From Myxococcales bacterium UBA5297 (GTDB lineage: Bacteria; Myxococcota; Myxococcia; Myxococcales; UBA5297): a DNA stretch of 33,618 nucleotides. Position numbers and translations under genes: made by a program. This document shows positions 17,473 to 27,736 of this stretch, in pieces (position 1 is the first letter of the stretch; every line of letters starts with the position of its first letter). The notes beneath the pieces were generated by a model. The model saw only the letters and a program-made list of their open reading frames with translations, was not told the origin of the DNA and did not search any database. The DNA lies in assembly GCA_002408385.1 (NCBI GenBank), contig DHSB01000170.1:1-33618 (forward strand). The letters run 5' to 3'.

Positions 17473-17715
17473 ATGAGCGCGACGACCCCCAAAGCCCTCG
17501 AGCCTGGATTCGCCGTCACCGTTCGCTATCGGGAGCCGACCTATGAGCTGCAAACCGGCCGAGTCCGCGAATACTCGTCGTGCTTCGTCATTCACGCCCC
17601 CGACGAGCGACAGGCCGCCGGCCGCGCTGTCGCTCGCTTCAAGCTCTTCGAATCGCTCTCGAGCGTGGGCTGGACCCGAGAGATCGTCCGAGTGGAGGTG
17701 AGTCGTGTCCACTGA
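17473..17715 (+). CDS. Hypothetical 80-residue protein
   Basis: A small gene not recognised. The start ATG at 17473 follows GGGAGGAAG, a strong Shine-Dalgarno with short spacing, which is the main reason to believe it. The protein is soluble and mildly basic, with alternating hydrophobic stretches suggesting a beta-alpha-beta fold (FAVTVRYREPTYELQ, SSCFVIHAPDERQAAGRAVA, REIVRVEVSRVH). Its TGA stop is the first triplet of dispersed element copy F. Another very small gene lies 168 bp downstream on the same strand. Confidence 0.6.
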   Translation: MSATTPKALEPGFAVTVRYREPTYELQTGRVREYSSCFVIHAPDERQAAGRAVARFKLFESLSSVGWTREIVRVEVSRVH

Positions 17716-17780
17716 AGACCTGTCGAGAAAACCCTCTTCGACTCCGCCCGGTTCTGCTCCGAGCTCACACCGCATCAACC
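17713..17780 (+). repeat. Stop-codon-overlapping dispersed element (copy F)
   Basis: It begins TGAAGACCTGTCGAGAAAAC followed by CCTCTTCGACTCC, with the TGA serving as the stop of the 80-residue gene. A matching inverted far end was not found, so this may be a half element. The downstream boundary is approximate. Confidence 0.65.
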
Positions 17781-17883
17781 GCAACTCGATACGCCCGGGA
17801 AACAAGGAGAAGCGCAGGCCACGCCGGGCATCGCCGCGCGCGGCGAGCGCCGTATGTCCGCTCGACCGATCCGGAGAGCCGTC

Positions 17884-18060
17884 ATGACCGAGCCGATGCG
17901 CAGTCAGCGCCACCTCTGCCAGCACTGCCACAGTGCCCACGCCCGGTTCTGCTACGGCGGCCGGTGGAAGGCCCGGCTCGACCACGATCTGTGCGTGCGG
18001 TGCTTCCGGGCGCTGATGAACCGGTTGAGCGCCCAGGCGCTCGCTCTGGCGACCCGTTAG
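17884..18060 (+). CDS. Small CxxC zinc-ribbon-like protein
   Basis: A 58-residue open frame with ATG at 17884 and GGAGAG five bases upstream. It has paired cysteines Cys12-x2-Cys15 (LCQHCHSAHARFC) and Cys37-x2-Cys40 (DLCVRCFRALMNR), plus Cys23 and several histidines. The spacing is compatible with a zinc ribbon or treble clef. The C-terminus is helical and alanine-rich. Small proteins of this kind can be nucleic-acid-binding or anti-sigma-like, but nothing here decides. It sits 208 bp before the NtrC-type gene on the same strand. Support comes from the ribosome binding site and cysteine pattern. Confidence 0.55.
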   Translation: MTEPMRSQRHLCQHCHSAHARFCYGGRWKARLDHDLCVRCFRALMNRLSAQALALATR

Positions 18061-18267
18061 CGGGACGGCGGTTCATGGCGAGGTCGGCCGCGCCTCGAAG
18101 ATGCCGCCAGTTCCGACGCGGGCCTGCGAGCGAAACCACGGTTGATAACTCTCGCAGCGCGTCGCCTCACGCGGCAGTCCGCTGCTCGGAAAGGTGAGAC
18201 CCGACGCGCATCCGCTCCTCACCGCTCCCCTCCACGCGCGGCTGCGATCGGCTAGTCTTCCGAGTCG

Positions 18268-19662
<1,395 letters not shown>

Positions 19663-19810
19663 CCCGGGACGCAGCGCCGGTGTCTCGAGAGTCGTCGCGA
19701 AATCTCCGGTTGCCGCTCACCCCGAGCTCGTTACCGGTCTCTTGCCCCGCTCTGTCCCGCCAACGAACAGCCGACCGCCGCAGAGCCACCGCGCGCGAGC
19801 AAGCGAAAGT

Positions 19811-19841
19811 CCCCTCACCCGCGCTTGCGCGGGAAGAGGGG
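19811..19841. terminator. Strong two-part hairpin between convergent genes
   Basis: CCCCTC-A-CCCGCGC-TT-GCGCGGG-AA-GAGGGG folds into a 7-bp inner stem and a 6-bp outer stem. It lies between the NtrC-type gene (ends 19662) and the PilZ gene (ends 19883). It lacks a T-tract, and similar CCCCTCNCCCGCG hairpins are dispersed in many bacterial genomes. It may therefore be a REP-like repeat, a bidirectional terminator, or both. Confidence 0.55.
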
Positions 19842-19854
19842 ATTTAGGGGTGCA

Positions 19855-19885
19855 ACCGTCCGAAGTACTCTTCGACAGCGCTTCA
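19855..19885 (-). repeat. Stop-codon-overlapping dispersed element (copy G, short)
   Basis: The minus strand begins TGAAGCGCTGTCGAAGAGTA, diverged from the consensus but aligned with the PilZ gene's TGA stop. Only the first 25-30 bases resemble the family, after which comes the hairpin at 19811-19841. Confidence 0.5.
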
Positions 19886-20935
19886 GTCGGCCCAGAACAT
19901 CGGCTCGCGCTTCTGCAGGAACGACTGCACCGCGGCGGCGTCCTGAGGACTGAGCTGCCCAAACTCGATGCCCATGCCCGGAAAGACGCCCGGCGCACGA
20001 TCAGCCGAGTCGCGCACCCATCGCACGACCCCGCTCACGTTGAGCGGCGGCCTGCCCGGGAGCTTCAGCGAGAGGTCGACCTGGCTGCCGGGCGGCAGCA
20101 GCTTCTCGTAGGTCGCGACGAAGATGCCGGTCTCGGAGAGGTCGCCCGAGAAGCCGGTGAAGAAGTTGGACTCGCTCGACAGCGAGACCTCGGCCTGCAG
20201 TCGGTGACGCGGGCTCTGGCGCCTGTTCGCATCGGCGAGCGCAGCTTGGCTGGCCACCGGCGGGCCGGCTTGTGGCGCCGGCTGCAACGCTGCGGCCGGC
20301 CTGCTCGGCGCGACAGGTGCCGCGGGCTCGGCCGAACGCGCTCCGGCGGCGGGCTGCTTCTGCGGCGCCGAAGCGGCCGCCGCCTGCGGCACGGGCGCCG
20401 GGTGGGGCGCAGCAGCGGGGCGCGTCTTGGGCCTCGTCAAATCGATGATCTGCGCGGCGACCCGGCGCTGCTCCTCGGCTCGGGCCCGCGCGAGCGCCTG
20501 TTCGGCCTGCGCCGCGAGCTCTCCGGCGAGCCCCTTGATCTCGGCGACCTGCCGGTCGATCTCGGCGAGTTGGGAAGCGCGGGTCTCGACGGCGGCTCGC
20601 TCGGCGGCCGCGGCCCGCTCGCGAGCCGCGAACGCCTGACGGCGGGCTTCGAGCGCGGCCGCGGTCTCCGCGCTCGCGATGTGCGGCGGCACGACCAGAC
20701 CGAGGCTGCGCATGAACGCCGCTTCGGCGCTCGAGTGGACAGGCGAGCTCGCCAGCCGCTGGAGCGCTGCCCGCGCCTCGTCGAGCCGCACCTGCACGTC
20801 ACGCGCGAAAACCTCGATCTCGGCGCCCTTCTCGAGCAGCGCAACCTCGTCGCGTGAGAGCGCGGCCTCGCGGTCGGAAAGCTGCAGCAGCTCCGCGGCG
20901 GGCGTCCCGGGTGCGGGAACGATCTTGAACACCAT
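19883..20935 (-). CDS. PilZ-domain (c-di-GMP-binding) protein with coiled-coil N-terminus
   Basis: This 350-residue protein carries a C-terminal PilZ domain with both c-di-GMP motifs: R239-x3-R243 (RRQSPRHR) and D265-x-S-x-x-G270 (GDLSETG). The N-terminal 165 residues are Ala/Glu/Arg-rich helical and probably coiled coil, followed by a Pro/Ala linker (about 166-235). It should be a cytoplasmic second-messenger receptor; the layout resembles a paralogous PilZ group I recall from Myxococcus (TIGR02266). A GGDEF protein at 27737-28711 could supply the ligand. The gene starts 18 bp after trpS ends on the same strand, so they are probably co-transcribed. The stop codon overlaps element copy G. Confidence 0.9.
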   Translation of the reverse strand: MVFKIVPAPGTPAAELLQLSDREAALSRDEVALLEKGAEIEVFARDVQVRLDEARAALQRLASSPVHSSAEAAFMRSLGLVVPPHIASAETAAALEARRQAFAARERAAAAERAAVETRASQLAEIDRQVAEIKGLAGELAAQAEQALARARAEEQRRVAAQIIDLTRPKTRPAAAPHPAPVPQAAAASAPQKQPAAGARSAEPAAPVAPSRPAAALQPAPQAGPPVASQAALADANRRQSPRHRLQAEVSLSSESNFFTGFSGDLSETGIFVATYEKLLPPGSQVDLSLKLPGRPPLNVSGVVRWVRDSADRAPGVFPGMGIEFGQLSPQDAAAVQSFLQKREPMFWAD

Positions 20936-20953
20936 CGGCGCCTTCTCTCTCGA

Positions 20954-21979
20954 TCAGATCCCGGTCGGCAAGCCCACCGCCCCGCGCACCTCGTCCATCA
21001 CCGGAGCGGCGATCTCGGTGGCACGGCGCGCCCCGTCTCTGAGGATCTGCTCGACGGCGCCGAGGTCCTTGACGAGCTCGGCGCGCTTCTGCCGCGCCGG
21101 GTCGAAGTGCGCGTGAAACGCCTCGAGCAGCCGCTTCTTGTACTCGCCGTACCCGGTGCCGCCGCGCCGGTAGCTCTCGGCGACCTCCTCTATCTCCGAG
21201 GGGCTCAGGAAGAGGCTGAGCAGGAGAAAGACCGAGTTGTTCTCGGGGGCCTTGGGCGCCTCGACCGGGGTCGAGTCGGTCACGATTCCCATGATCTGCT
21301 TCTTGAGCGTCTTGTCGTCGGCGAAGAGGTCGATGGTGTTGCCGTAGCTCTTCGACATCTTCTGGCCATCGGTCCCGGGGACGACCGCGGTGCTCTCGAG
21401 GATCATCGGATCGGGCAGCTTGAGGATGCCCTTTGCCTTCTTCTTGCCCTGCGTCGCCTCCGGGTCCTGCGGGTCGTAGCCCTTGACGAAGGTGACGTTG
21501 AACTTGGTGGCGATGTCCCGCGCGAACTCGAGGTGCTGCTTCTGGTCCTTGCCGACCGGCACCGTGTCGGCGCGGTAGAGCAGGATGTCGGCGGCCATCA
21601 GCACCGGATAGGAGAACAGCCCGAGATCGGGCGAGAAGCCGCGCGCGGTCTTGTCCTTGTAGCTGTGGCCCCGCTCGAGCAGCCCCATCGGCGTCACCGC
21701 GCCGAGAATCCAGTAGAGCTCGGTGTGGAAGGGGATGTCGGACTGGCGAAACAGCACGGCGCGCGCCGGATCGAGCCCGAGGGCCAGGTAGTCGAGCGCA
21801 ATGCCCAGCGTGTTCTGGCGCAGGGTCTCCGCGTCGCGCACGGTGGTCAGCGCGTGGAGGTTGGCGATGAAGTAGAGCGACTCGCCCTTCTCCTGCAGCT
21901 CCACGAACTGGCGGATGGCGCCGAAGTAGTTGCCGAGATGGAGAGCGCCCGAAGGCTGTACGCCGGAGAGAAATCGCAT
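20954..21979 (-). CDS. trpS: Tryptophanyl-tRNA synthetase
   Basis: This 341-residue class I aminoacyl-tRNA synthetase charges tRNA-Trp. It shows the HIGH-like motif PSGALHLGNY (9-18), the tryptophan-pocket region (DIPFHTELYWILG, MGLLERGHSYKDK, YPVLMAADILLYRADTVPVG) and KMSKS (207-211, GQKMSKSYGN). Length and motifs are normal, with a Lys-rich insertion (QGKKKAKGILK) before KMSKS as in some bacterial enzymes. The ATG at 21979 is chosen because MRFLSGVQPSG is the standard N-terminus. It is an essential housekeeping gene and the best phylogenetic marker in the window. PilZ follows 18 bp downstream. Confidence 0.97.
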   Translation of the reverse strand: MRFLSGVQPSGALHLGNYFGAIRQFVELQEKGESLYFIANLHALTTVRDAETLRQNTLGIALDYLALGLDPARAVLFRQSDIPFHTELYWILGAVTPMGLLERGHSYKDKTARGFSPDLGLFSYPVLMAADILLYRADTVPVGKDQKQHLEFARDIATKFNVTFVKGYDPQDPEATQGKKKAKGILKLPDPMILESTAVVPGTDGQKMSKSYGNTIDLFADDKTLKKQIMGIVTDSTPVEAPKAPENNSVFLLLSLFLSPSEIEEVAESYRRGGTGYGEYKKRLLEAFHAHFDPARQKRAELVKDLGAVEQILRDGARRATEIAAPVMDEVRGAVGLPTGI

Positions 21980-22144
21980 GGCTTTCCGTGCTCTTGGGGT
22001 TAGAAGGCGCGCACCATACCTCATGGGCGCCGAGGGATGGAGGGCGGACGCGCGAACGGATGGAGGAAGCTTCCGCGGGAACGAGCGGACGAGGTTGAAT
22101 CGAGGGGAGCTTCGCCGTCGCTGCCAGGAAGCGGAGCGGGCGCT
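21980..22144. other. Region upstream of trpS
   Basis: This should contain the trpS promoter (minus strand), but no clear -35/-10 pair was identified. A GGATGGAGGGCGG fragment near 22034 belongs to the ATGGAGG hairpin family. No gene is seen. Confidence 0.35.
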
Positions 22145-22363
22145 CGCGGCCGGCCCATTGCGACTGGCGGAGCTGGATCTCCGCCGTCCATCCTTCCCCT
22201 CCGCGCGTCGCCGACCTTTTATCCTTCGCGCGGCCGGCCCATTGCGACTGGCGGAGCTGGAGCTCCGCCGTCCATCCTTCCCCTCCGCGCGTCCCGACCT
22301 TTCATCGTTCGCGCGGCCGGCCCATTGCGACTGGCGGAGCTGGAGCTCTGCCGTCCATCCCTA
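22145..22363. repeat. Tandem array of 83-84-bp units with hairpins
   Basis: Copies start at 22145, 22229 and 22312. Each contains CGGCCGGCCCATTGCGACTG followed by the hairpin GGCGGAGCTGGAGCTCCGCC and GTCCATCC. The first copy has GGATCT in place of GGAGCT and the third CTCTGCC. The third unit runs into the stop codon of the glycosidase-like gene ending at 22361. The hairpin is the same family as at 6717-6736 and 15633-15652, here tandemly amplified. Confidence 0.92.
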
Positions 22364-23968
22364 CCGGTGCGTCAGCGGCGTCGGCGGCTTGGGCTCGGCG
22401 TAGGGGCCGGCGAGGAAGTCGTCCCAGGTGTTGTCCTGTTCCAGGTAGGTGCTCGCGAAGACGATGTGGCCGGTGGTGTTCCGGCTCCGGGCGAACTCGA
22501 TGCGCGCGGCGATGCGCGAGAAGTTGGCCGTCGAGCCCTCGCGCGCGTGCATCCCGGCGACGACTCGCCGCCCGTTGGCGCCGGCGAGGAAGACATCGGT
22601 GTGCGCGCCCCAGTCGGTGCAGCTCCCCGGGTTGAGGTCCCAGTAGGTCATCGGGTTGAGCTCGTCGATGATCCCCTTGGCCATCCAGCCGATCGAGTCC
22701 TGGTAGTAGTCGCCGTAACCCTCGCTGGTGCTGCAGTTGGGCAGCCTCTTGTAGATTCCCCCGACCGCCGCCGAGACGATGACGCTCGGCTTGGTGTCGA
22801 GCACCCGCTGGTAGACCGCCTCGACGAGCTTGTCGATCTGCGCGCGCTGGAAGTCGGCGAACGAGAGCGACTGCTGGGCGAACATCGCGTCGAGCGTCGG
22901 CGTGTGGCAGAAGCTGCGCCCCGGGGTACGCAGCCGGTCCATGTGGACGCCGTCGACGTCGTAGTTGGTGATCAGCTCCTCGACGACGTCGGCGAAGTGC
23001 TCGATGTAGCCGGGGTCGGCCGCGATGTAGGTGTACTCGCTGGGGCTGTCGACCCCTTGATCGTCCTTGCAGACGTATTCCGGGTGCTGCTTGAGGATGT
23101 GCTGCGCGGCGCCAGCGACCGAATCCGGGATGACCCCCGGGGTCGTCCCGCTCTTGGTCCAGCCGCTGAGCGCGTTGATGTAGGCATGCAGCTCGATGCC
23201 GCGCGCGTGCGCCGCGTCGATGGCCGTCTGCAGCGGGTCCCAGCCCGGGTCCTCGCCGAGGTCACGGCCCCAGCCCTTCCACCAGGGCACCAGGTTCGAG
23301 CGGTAGTAGGCGTCGGCCACCCCGCGCACCTGGAAATAGACGGCGTTGAAGTTGTTGTCGGCGGCCTTGTTGATGATGCTCCTGACCTCGGCGGCCGAGC
23401 CGTAGGCGAAGCGGGTCACCCAAATCGCGCGGGTCTCGGTCGCCCCGGGGATGACCTCGCCCTGCTCGACGGTGATGGAGGTGGGCGCCGAGGCGATGCC
23501 AGCGCCGCCTTCCTGCGTGCTGGCAACCAGCGTCGTCTGCCCCTCGGCGAGCCCCTCGACGGCCTTTCCGAGCAGCGCGCTGTCAGGGTCCGGCGGCGCG
23601 TCGACGACCCGGGCGATGGCCCCGTCGGCCACCGTGTAGCGCACGCTGCCGGTCACGTTGGCGACGCAGCCGTCGTCGAAGGTGCCGCGCACGCCGATTC
23701 GCACCTGCTCGCCGGCCTCGACCGTAATCGTCGCCGGCTCGAGGCTGAGCGAGACGAGCGCGCGCGGCCGGCTCTGCTCGCAGCGATCTCCCGCGTCGGC
23801 CTCCTCTGAGCCACTGTCGGCCGCCGAGGCATCCGGTCCGTCCGTGCCTGCGTCCAGCACCGCCTGAGCGTCGGGAAAATCGCCTGCGTCCTGCCCTCCA
23901 GGGGCATCCACGTCACCGCAGGCCGCGAACAGACCAAGAAGAATCCCCGCCCACAGCGCTCGACCCAT
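22361..23968 (-). CDS. GHL10-family (DUF187) glycoside-hydrolase-like lipoprotein
   Basis: This 535-residue protein starts at an ATG with GGAGGTGTC directly upstream. It has a lipoprotein signal (GLFAAC, Cys17), then an Asp/Ala/Gly-rich spacer (DAGDFPDAQAVLDAGTDG). A Big-2-like immunoglobulin domain (about 65-165; VSLSLEPATITVEAGEQV) precedes the catalytic-type TIM-barrel (about 175-520). Family patterns include RAIWVTRFAYGS, NNFNAVYFQVRG, ARGIELHAYIN and YDVDGVHMDRLR. Known relatives act on, or are associated with, peptidoglycan or surface polysaccharide. The acidic residues in DGVHMDR are candidate catalytic or binding residues. Lipidation places it on the envelope surface. Its 3' end touches the tandem array. 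Confidence 0.88.
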   Translation of the reverse strand: MGRALWAGILLGLFAACGDVDAPGGQDAGDFPDAQAVLDAGTDGPDASAADSGSEEADAGDRCEQSRPRALVSLSLEPATITVEAGEQVRIGVRGTFDDGCVANVTGSVRYTVADGAIARVVDAPPDPDSALLGKAVEGLAEGQTTLVASTQEGGAGIASAPTSITVEQGEVIPGATETRAIWVTRFAYGSAAEVRSIINKAADNNFNAVYFQVRGVADAYYRSNLVPWWKGWGRDLGEDPGWDPLQTAIDAAHARGIELHAYINALSGWTKSGTTPGVIPDSVAGAAQHILKQHPEYVCKDDQGVDSPSEYTYIAADPGYIEHFADVVEELITNYDVDGVHMDRLRTPGRSFCHTPTLDAMFAQQSLSFADFQRAQIDKLVEAVYQRVLDTKPSVIVSAAVGGIYKRLPNCSTSEGYGDYYQDSIGWMAKGIIDELNPMTYWDLNPGSCTDWGAHTDVFLAGANGRRVVAGMHAREGSTANFSRIAARIEFARSRNTTGHIVFASTYLEQDNTWDDFLAGPYAEPKPPTPLTHR

Positions 23969-24039
23969 GACACCTCCACCGGAAAAAATGCGGCGCCATC
24001 TTGCCATCGCGCCGCAGGCGCGACAAACGCCGCGTGCGC

Positions 24040-24125
24040 TGAGGATGTGTCGAAGAATCCTTCGAGCGATAACCGATCGGCCCGAGCCCCTCGGCAGGCT
24101 CGGGGCGAGCGGCATCCCGACAGAC
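24040..24125 (+). repeat. Dispersed element (copy H)
   Basis: It begins TGAGGATGTGTCGAAGAATC followed by CTTCGAGCGATAACCGATCG and CCCGAGCCCCTCGGCAGGCT, matching the order of motifs in copies B and E. It lies in the 251-bp gap between the glycosidase-like gene and the NtrC-type gene. No gene ends at its TGA and no inverted far end is obvious. Confidence 0.6.
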
Positions 24126-24219
24126 CTTGAGCGTCGTGGCTGGCAGCGGCTGGAGGCAGGCGGCCGACCGAAATATTCCGTGCCAAGCTCTCGGGAATGC
24201 GCGGCGCGCGCCCGCGGGC

Positions 24220-25692
<1,473 letters not shown>

Positions 25693-25694
25693 GC

Positions 25695-27203
25695 TCAGCC
25701 TCCTGGGGTTCCGCGGTCGAAGTCGCCTCCGGCCGCCTCGGCGGCGGCCGAAAGCCTCAGCGTGAAGGTGCTGCCCGTGCCCGGCTCGCTCTTCACCTCG
25801 AGGGACCCGCCGTGTCTTTCGGCGATGCCCCAGGCGACCGCGAGCCCGAGTCCGGTGCCCAATCCGGGCGGCTTGGTGGTGAAGGTCGGCTCGAAGATGC
25901 GCGACAACAGCTCGGGCGCGATTCCCGGGCCGTCGTCGCTGGTTGTCAGCTCGACGTGCTCGCCCTGCCGGCGGGTGCGCAGGGTTATCGTCCCCGGGCG
26001 GCCGTCGAAGGCCTGCAGCGCGTTGACGAGCAGGTTGAGCGCGACCTGCTCGATCTCCGTCGCGTCGCCGCGCACCATCAGCGGCACGGGCCACAGCTCC
26101 TCGTGGAGGACGACGGTCGCCGGGCCCTTGAGCTGGGGACGAAAGAGCAGCGCCACGTCCTCGGCGAGCTGGTTGAGGTCGAAGGAGGAGCACCCCGCGT
26201 GCCGCCGGCGGCTGAAGTTGAGTAGGCCGCCGACGATGCGTTTGCAGCGCAGGGCCGCCCTCTCGACCTCACCCAGCATCTCCAAGTCCTGCTCCGAGCG
26301 CCCCTCGTCGCGCAGCATCAACTGCGTGAAGGCGAGTATGCCGCCGAGCGGGTTGTTGATCTCGTGGGCGATGCCCGCGGCGAGCTGGCCTATCGCGGCG
26401 AGCTTCTCGGTCTGCATCGCGCGGCGGGTGACGACCCGCTCCTCGGTCGTCTCGCGATAGAGGCAGATGTGCCGCTCGCCCCCGTCGAAACAGTGCATCG
26501 AGTAGCTGCGCCCGCCGGCGACCAGCTCGACCGGCGCCGTGGGCCTCTCGCCCCACCCCAACGCACAGGCCTCGCAGGGGCGTTCGGTCCCGAAGAGAGC
26601 CCGGTGGCAGGCCATGCCGACCGGCTCCGATACTCGAGCCCCGGCAAGGCGCAGGAAGGCGCGGTTGGCGTGCGTCACCTTTAGATCACGCGAGAGGATG
26701 GCAAGCGGCTCGTCGATGGCGTCGAAGGTGCGCGCCCAGTCGTCGCGAGCGCCCAAGAGCTCCTCGATGCGCTCCTCGCTCGCGCGCCTCAGCGCACGCA
26801 GGCGCCGGTTCTCATCGAGCAGGTGCCGTTCGAAGGCCGAGCGCAGCGGATTGCTGGCCGGCGACCCGCTTCGCGAGACGAAGACGCTCTCGACGGCCTG
26901 CTCGCCTGTGGCGTTGCCGTCCTCTTCGGCGTCGCAGACCACCAGCAAGTGCGCGCCGACGCGCGCGGCGGCGCTGGCCAGCGCTTCCGTGTCGCTGGCG
27001 CCGAGAAGGCGCGGCTCGATGAGCACGAGCGCCGGGCACTCCCGCGCGACAACCTCGGCACCTGCGCTCGCCTCGCCGGCTGTCAGCAGACGGAAGTCCG
27101 CCGCCGGCAGCAGGTACCGGACGCGCCCGATGAGCGCCTCGTCCCCTGCGACGAGAAGAACCGCTGGCTGTAGCCCTGGCTCGAGCTTCGCTGAACTGAC
27201 CAA
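25695..27203 (-). CDS. Sensor histidine kinase with pseudo-receiver and PAS domains
   Basis: This protein of about 502 residues has no membrane helices. The N-terminal 100 residues look like a receiver domain (PAVLLVAGDEALIGRVRYLL) in which the phospho-acceptor position is Glu63 (LVLIEPRL), so it may be locked. A helical linker (123-155) leads to a PAS domain (about 156-255) with Cys199-His and Cys210-x2-Cys213, a pattern seen in PAS domains of delta-proteobacterial kinases. HisKA follows with His280 (AAGIAHEINNPLGG), then the ATPase domain with NLLVNALQA, DDGPGIA and GTGLGLAV. The start is taken as TTG at 27203 because AAAGGA lies seven bases upstream; the longer frame upstream is not gene-like. 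Confidence 0.9.
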   Translation of the reverse strand: MVSSAKLEPGLQPAVLLVAGDEALIGRVRYLLPAADFRLLTAGEASAGAEVVARECPALVLIEPRLLGASDTEALASAAARVGAHLLVVCDAEEDGNATGEQAVESVFVSRSGSPASNPLRSAFERHLLDENRRLRALRRASEERIEELLGARDDWARTFDAIDEPLAILSRDLKVTHANRAFLRLAGARVSEPVGMACHRALFGTERPCEACALGWGERPTAPVELVAGGRSYSMHCFDGGERHICLYRETTEERVVTRRAMQTEKLAAIGQLAAGIAHEINNPLGGILAFTQLMLRDEGRSEQDLEMLGEVERAALRCKRIVGGLLNFSRRRHAGCSSFDLNQLAEDVALLFRPQLKGPATVVLHEELWPVPLMVRGDATEIEQVALNLLVNALQAFDGRPGTITLRTRRQGEHVELTTSDDGPGIAPELLSRIFEPTFTTKPPGLGTGLGLAVAWGIAERHGGSLEVKSEPGTGSTFTLRLSAAAEAAGGDFDRGTPGG

Positions 27204-27527
27204 GAGGGCGTCCTTTCGCCCCCCCCAGATGCATTCGGGGTGCCTACTGACCCGGGCAGCGCAAGCTCCCCGAATTGCGACCAAGGCTCGCGCTCCCCCG
27301 CGGCCGCAAATGGGTCAGTTACGACCCAACCGCGGGACCGCCCTAGAGATTACCTGGGGTTAGCCAGGGGTGCCAGCGGACCCACTGGGCGCTTTTGGGA
27401 GGCCGGAAGCTGCCATTGCGTACCCTGTCAGAGGAGACTTCGAGACTCGTCGGCACTTGTCATGGCAGTCACCGCTGACCCACGCGCGGTGGTCGCGACA
27501 GTCGACGAGTCGGGGTCGAGAGGCGCG
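27204..27527. other. Region upstream of the kinase gene
   Basis: This 324-bp stretch presumably contains the promoter of the kinase/regulator operon on the minus strand. Apart from the inverted repeat at 27311-27328 (own entry) no gene or clear promoter is seen. No -24/-12 sigma-54 promoter was recognised. Confidence 0.35.
27311..27328. promoter_or_regulatory. Inverted repeat upstream of kinase operon (possible operator)
   Basis: TGGGTC-AGTTAC-GACCCA is a perfect 6-bp inverted repeat with a 6-base spacer, 108 bp upstream of the kinase start. Related half-sites (TGACCC) occur near 27246 and 27477. Spacing and symmetry fit a dimeric regulator site, but nothing proves binding. Confidence 0.35.
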
Positions 27528-27735
27528 AGTCGACGGTCCCGCTCCGCCTGGTGGGCAGGGGTGCACAGCAGTGCGCCCGACCCCGCGGGTTTGACGGCCC
27601 CGCCTTCCCCGAACGGTGCGGCTGGGGCGCATCGCCGACGGCTCGTAACGAATGCCGCGCTCGTGGTCGATTTCTGGCCGGGCGCACTGCTGTGCGCCCC
27701 TACCGAGCCGCGCGCCTTCATTCCCAACTCAGCCC
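27528..27735. mobile_element. MITE-like element with paired GGGCGCAC hairpins (copy 1)
   Basis: Hairpins GGGTGCACAGCAGTGCGCCC (27559-27578) and GGGCGCACTGCTGTGCGCCC (27680-27699) lie in inverted orientation about 100 bp apart. The right flank (GAATGCCGCGCTCGTGG before it; CTACCGAGCCGCGCG after it) is nearly identical to the copy at 30757-31058, and both end near CCCAACTC. No protein is encoded. Non-autonomous mobility is an inference from the repeated, inverted-ended structure. Confidence 0.7.
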
Positions 27736-27736
27736 A

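Noticed and set aside
27204..27284. Longer N-terminus for the histidine kinase starting at 27284
   Set aside because: The extra residues (MVAIRGACAARVSRH) are not typical of the domain, and AAAGGA with proper spacing supports the TTG at 27203.
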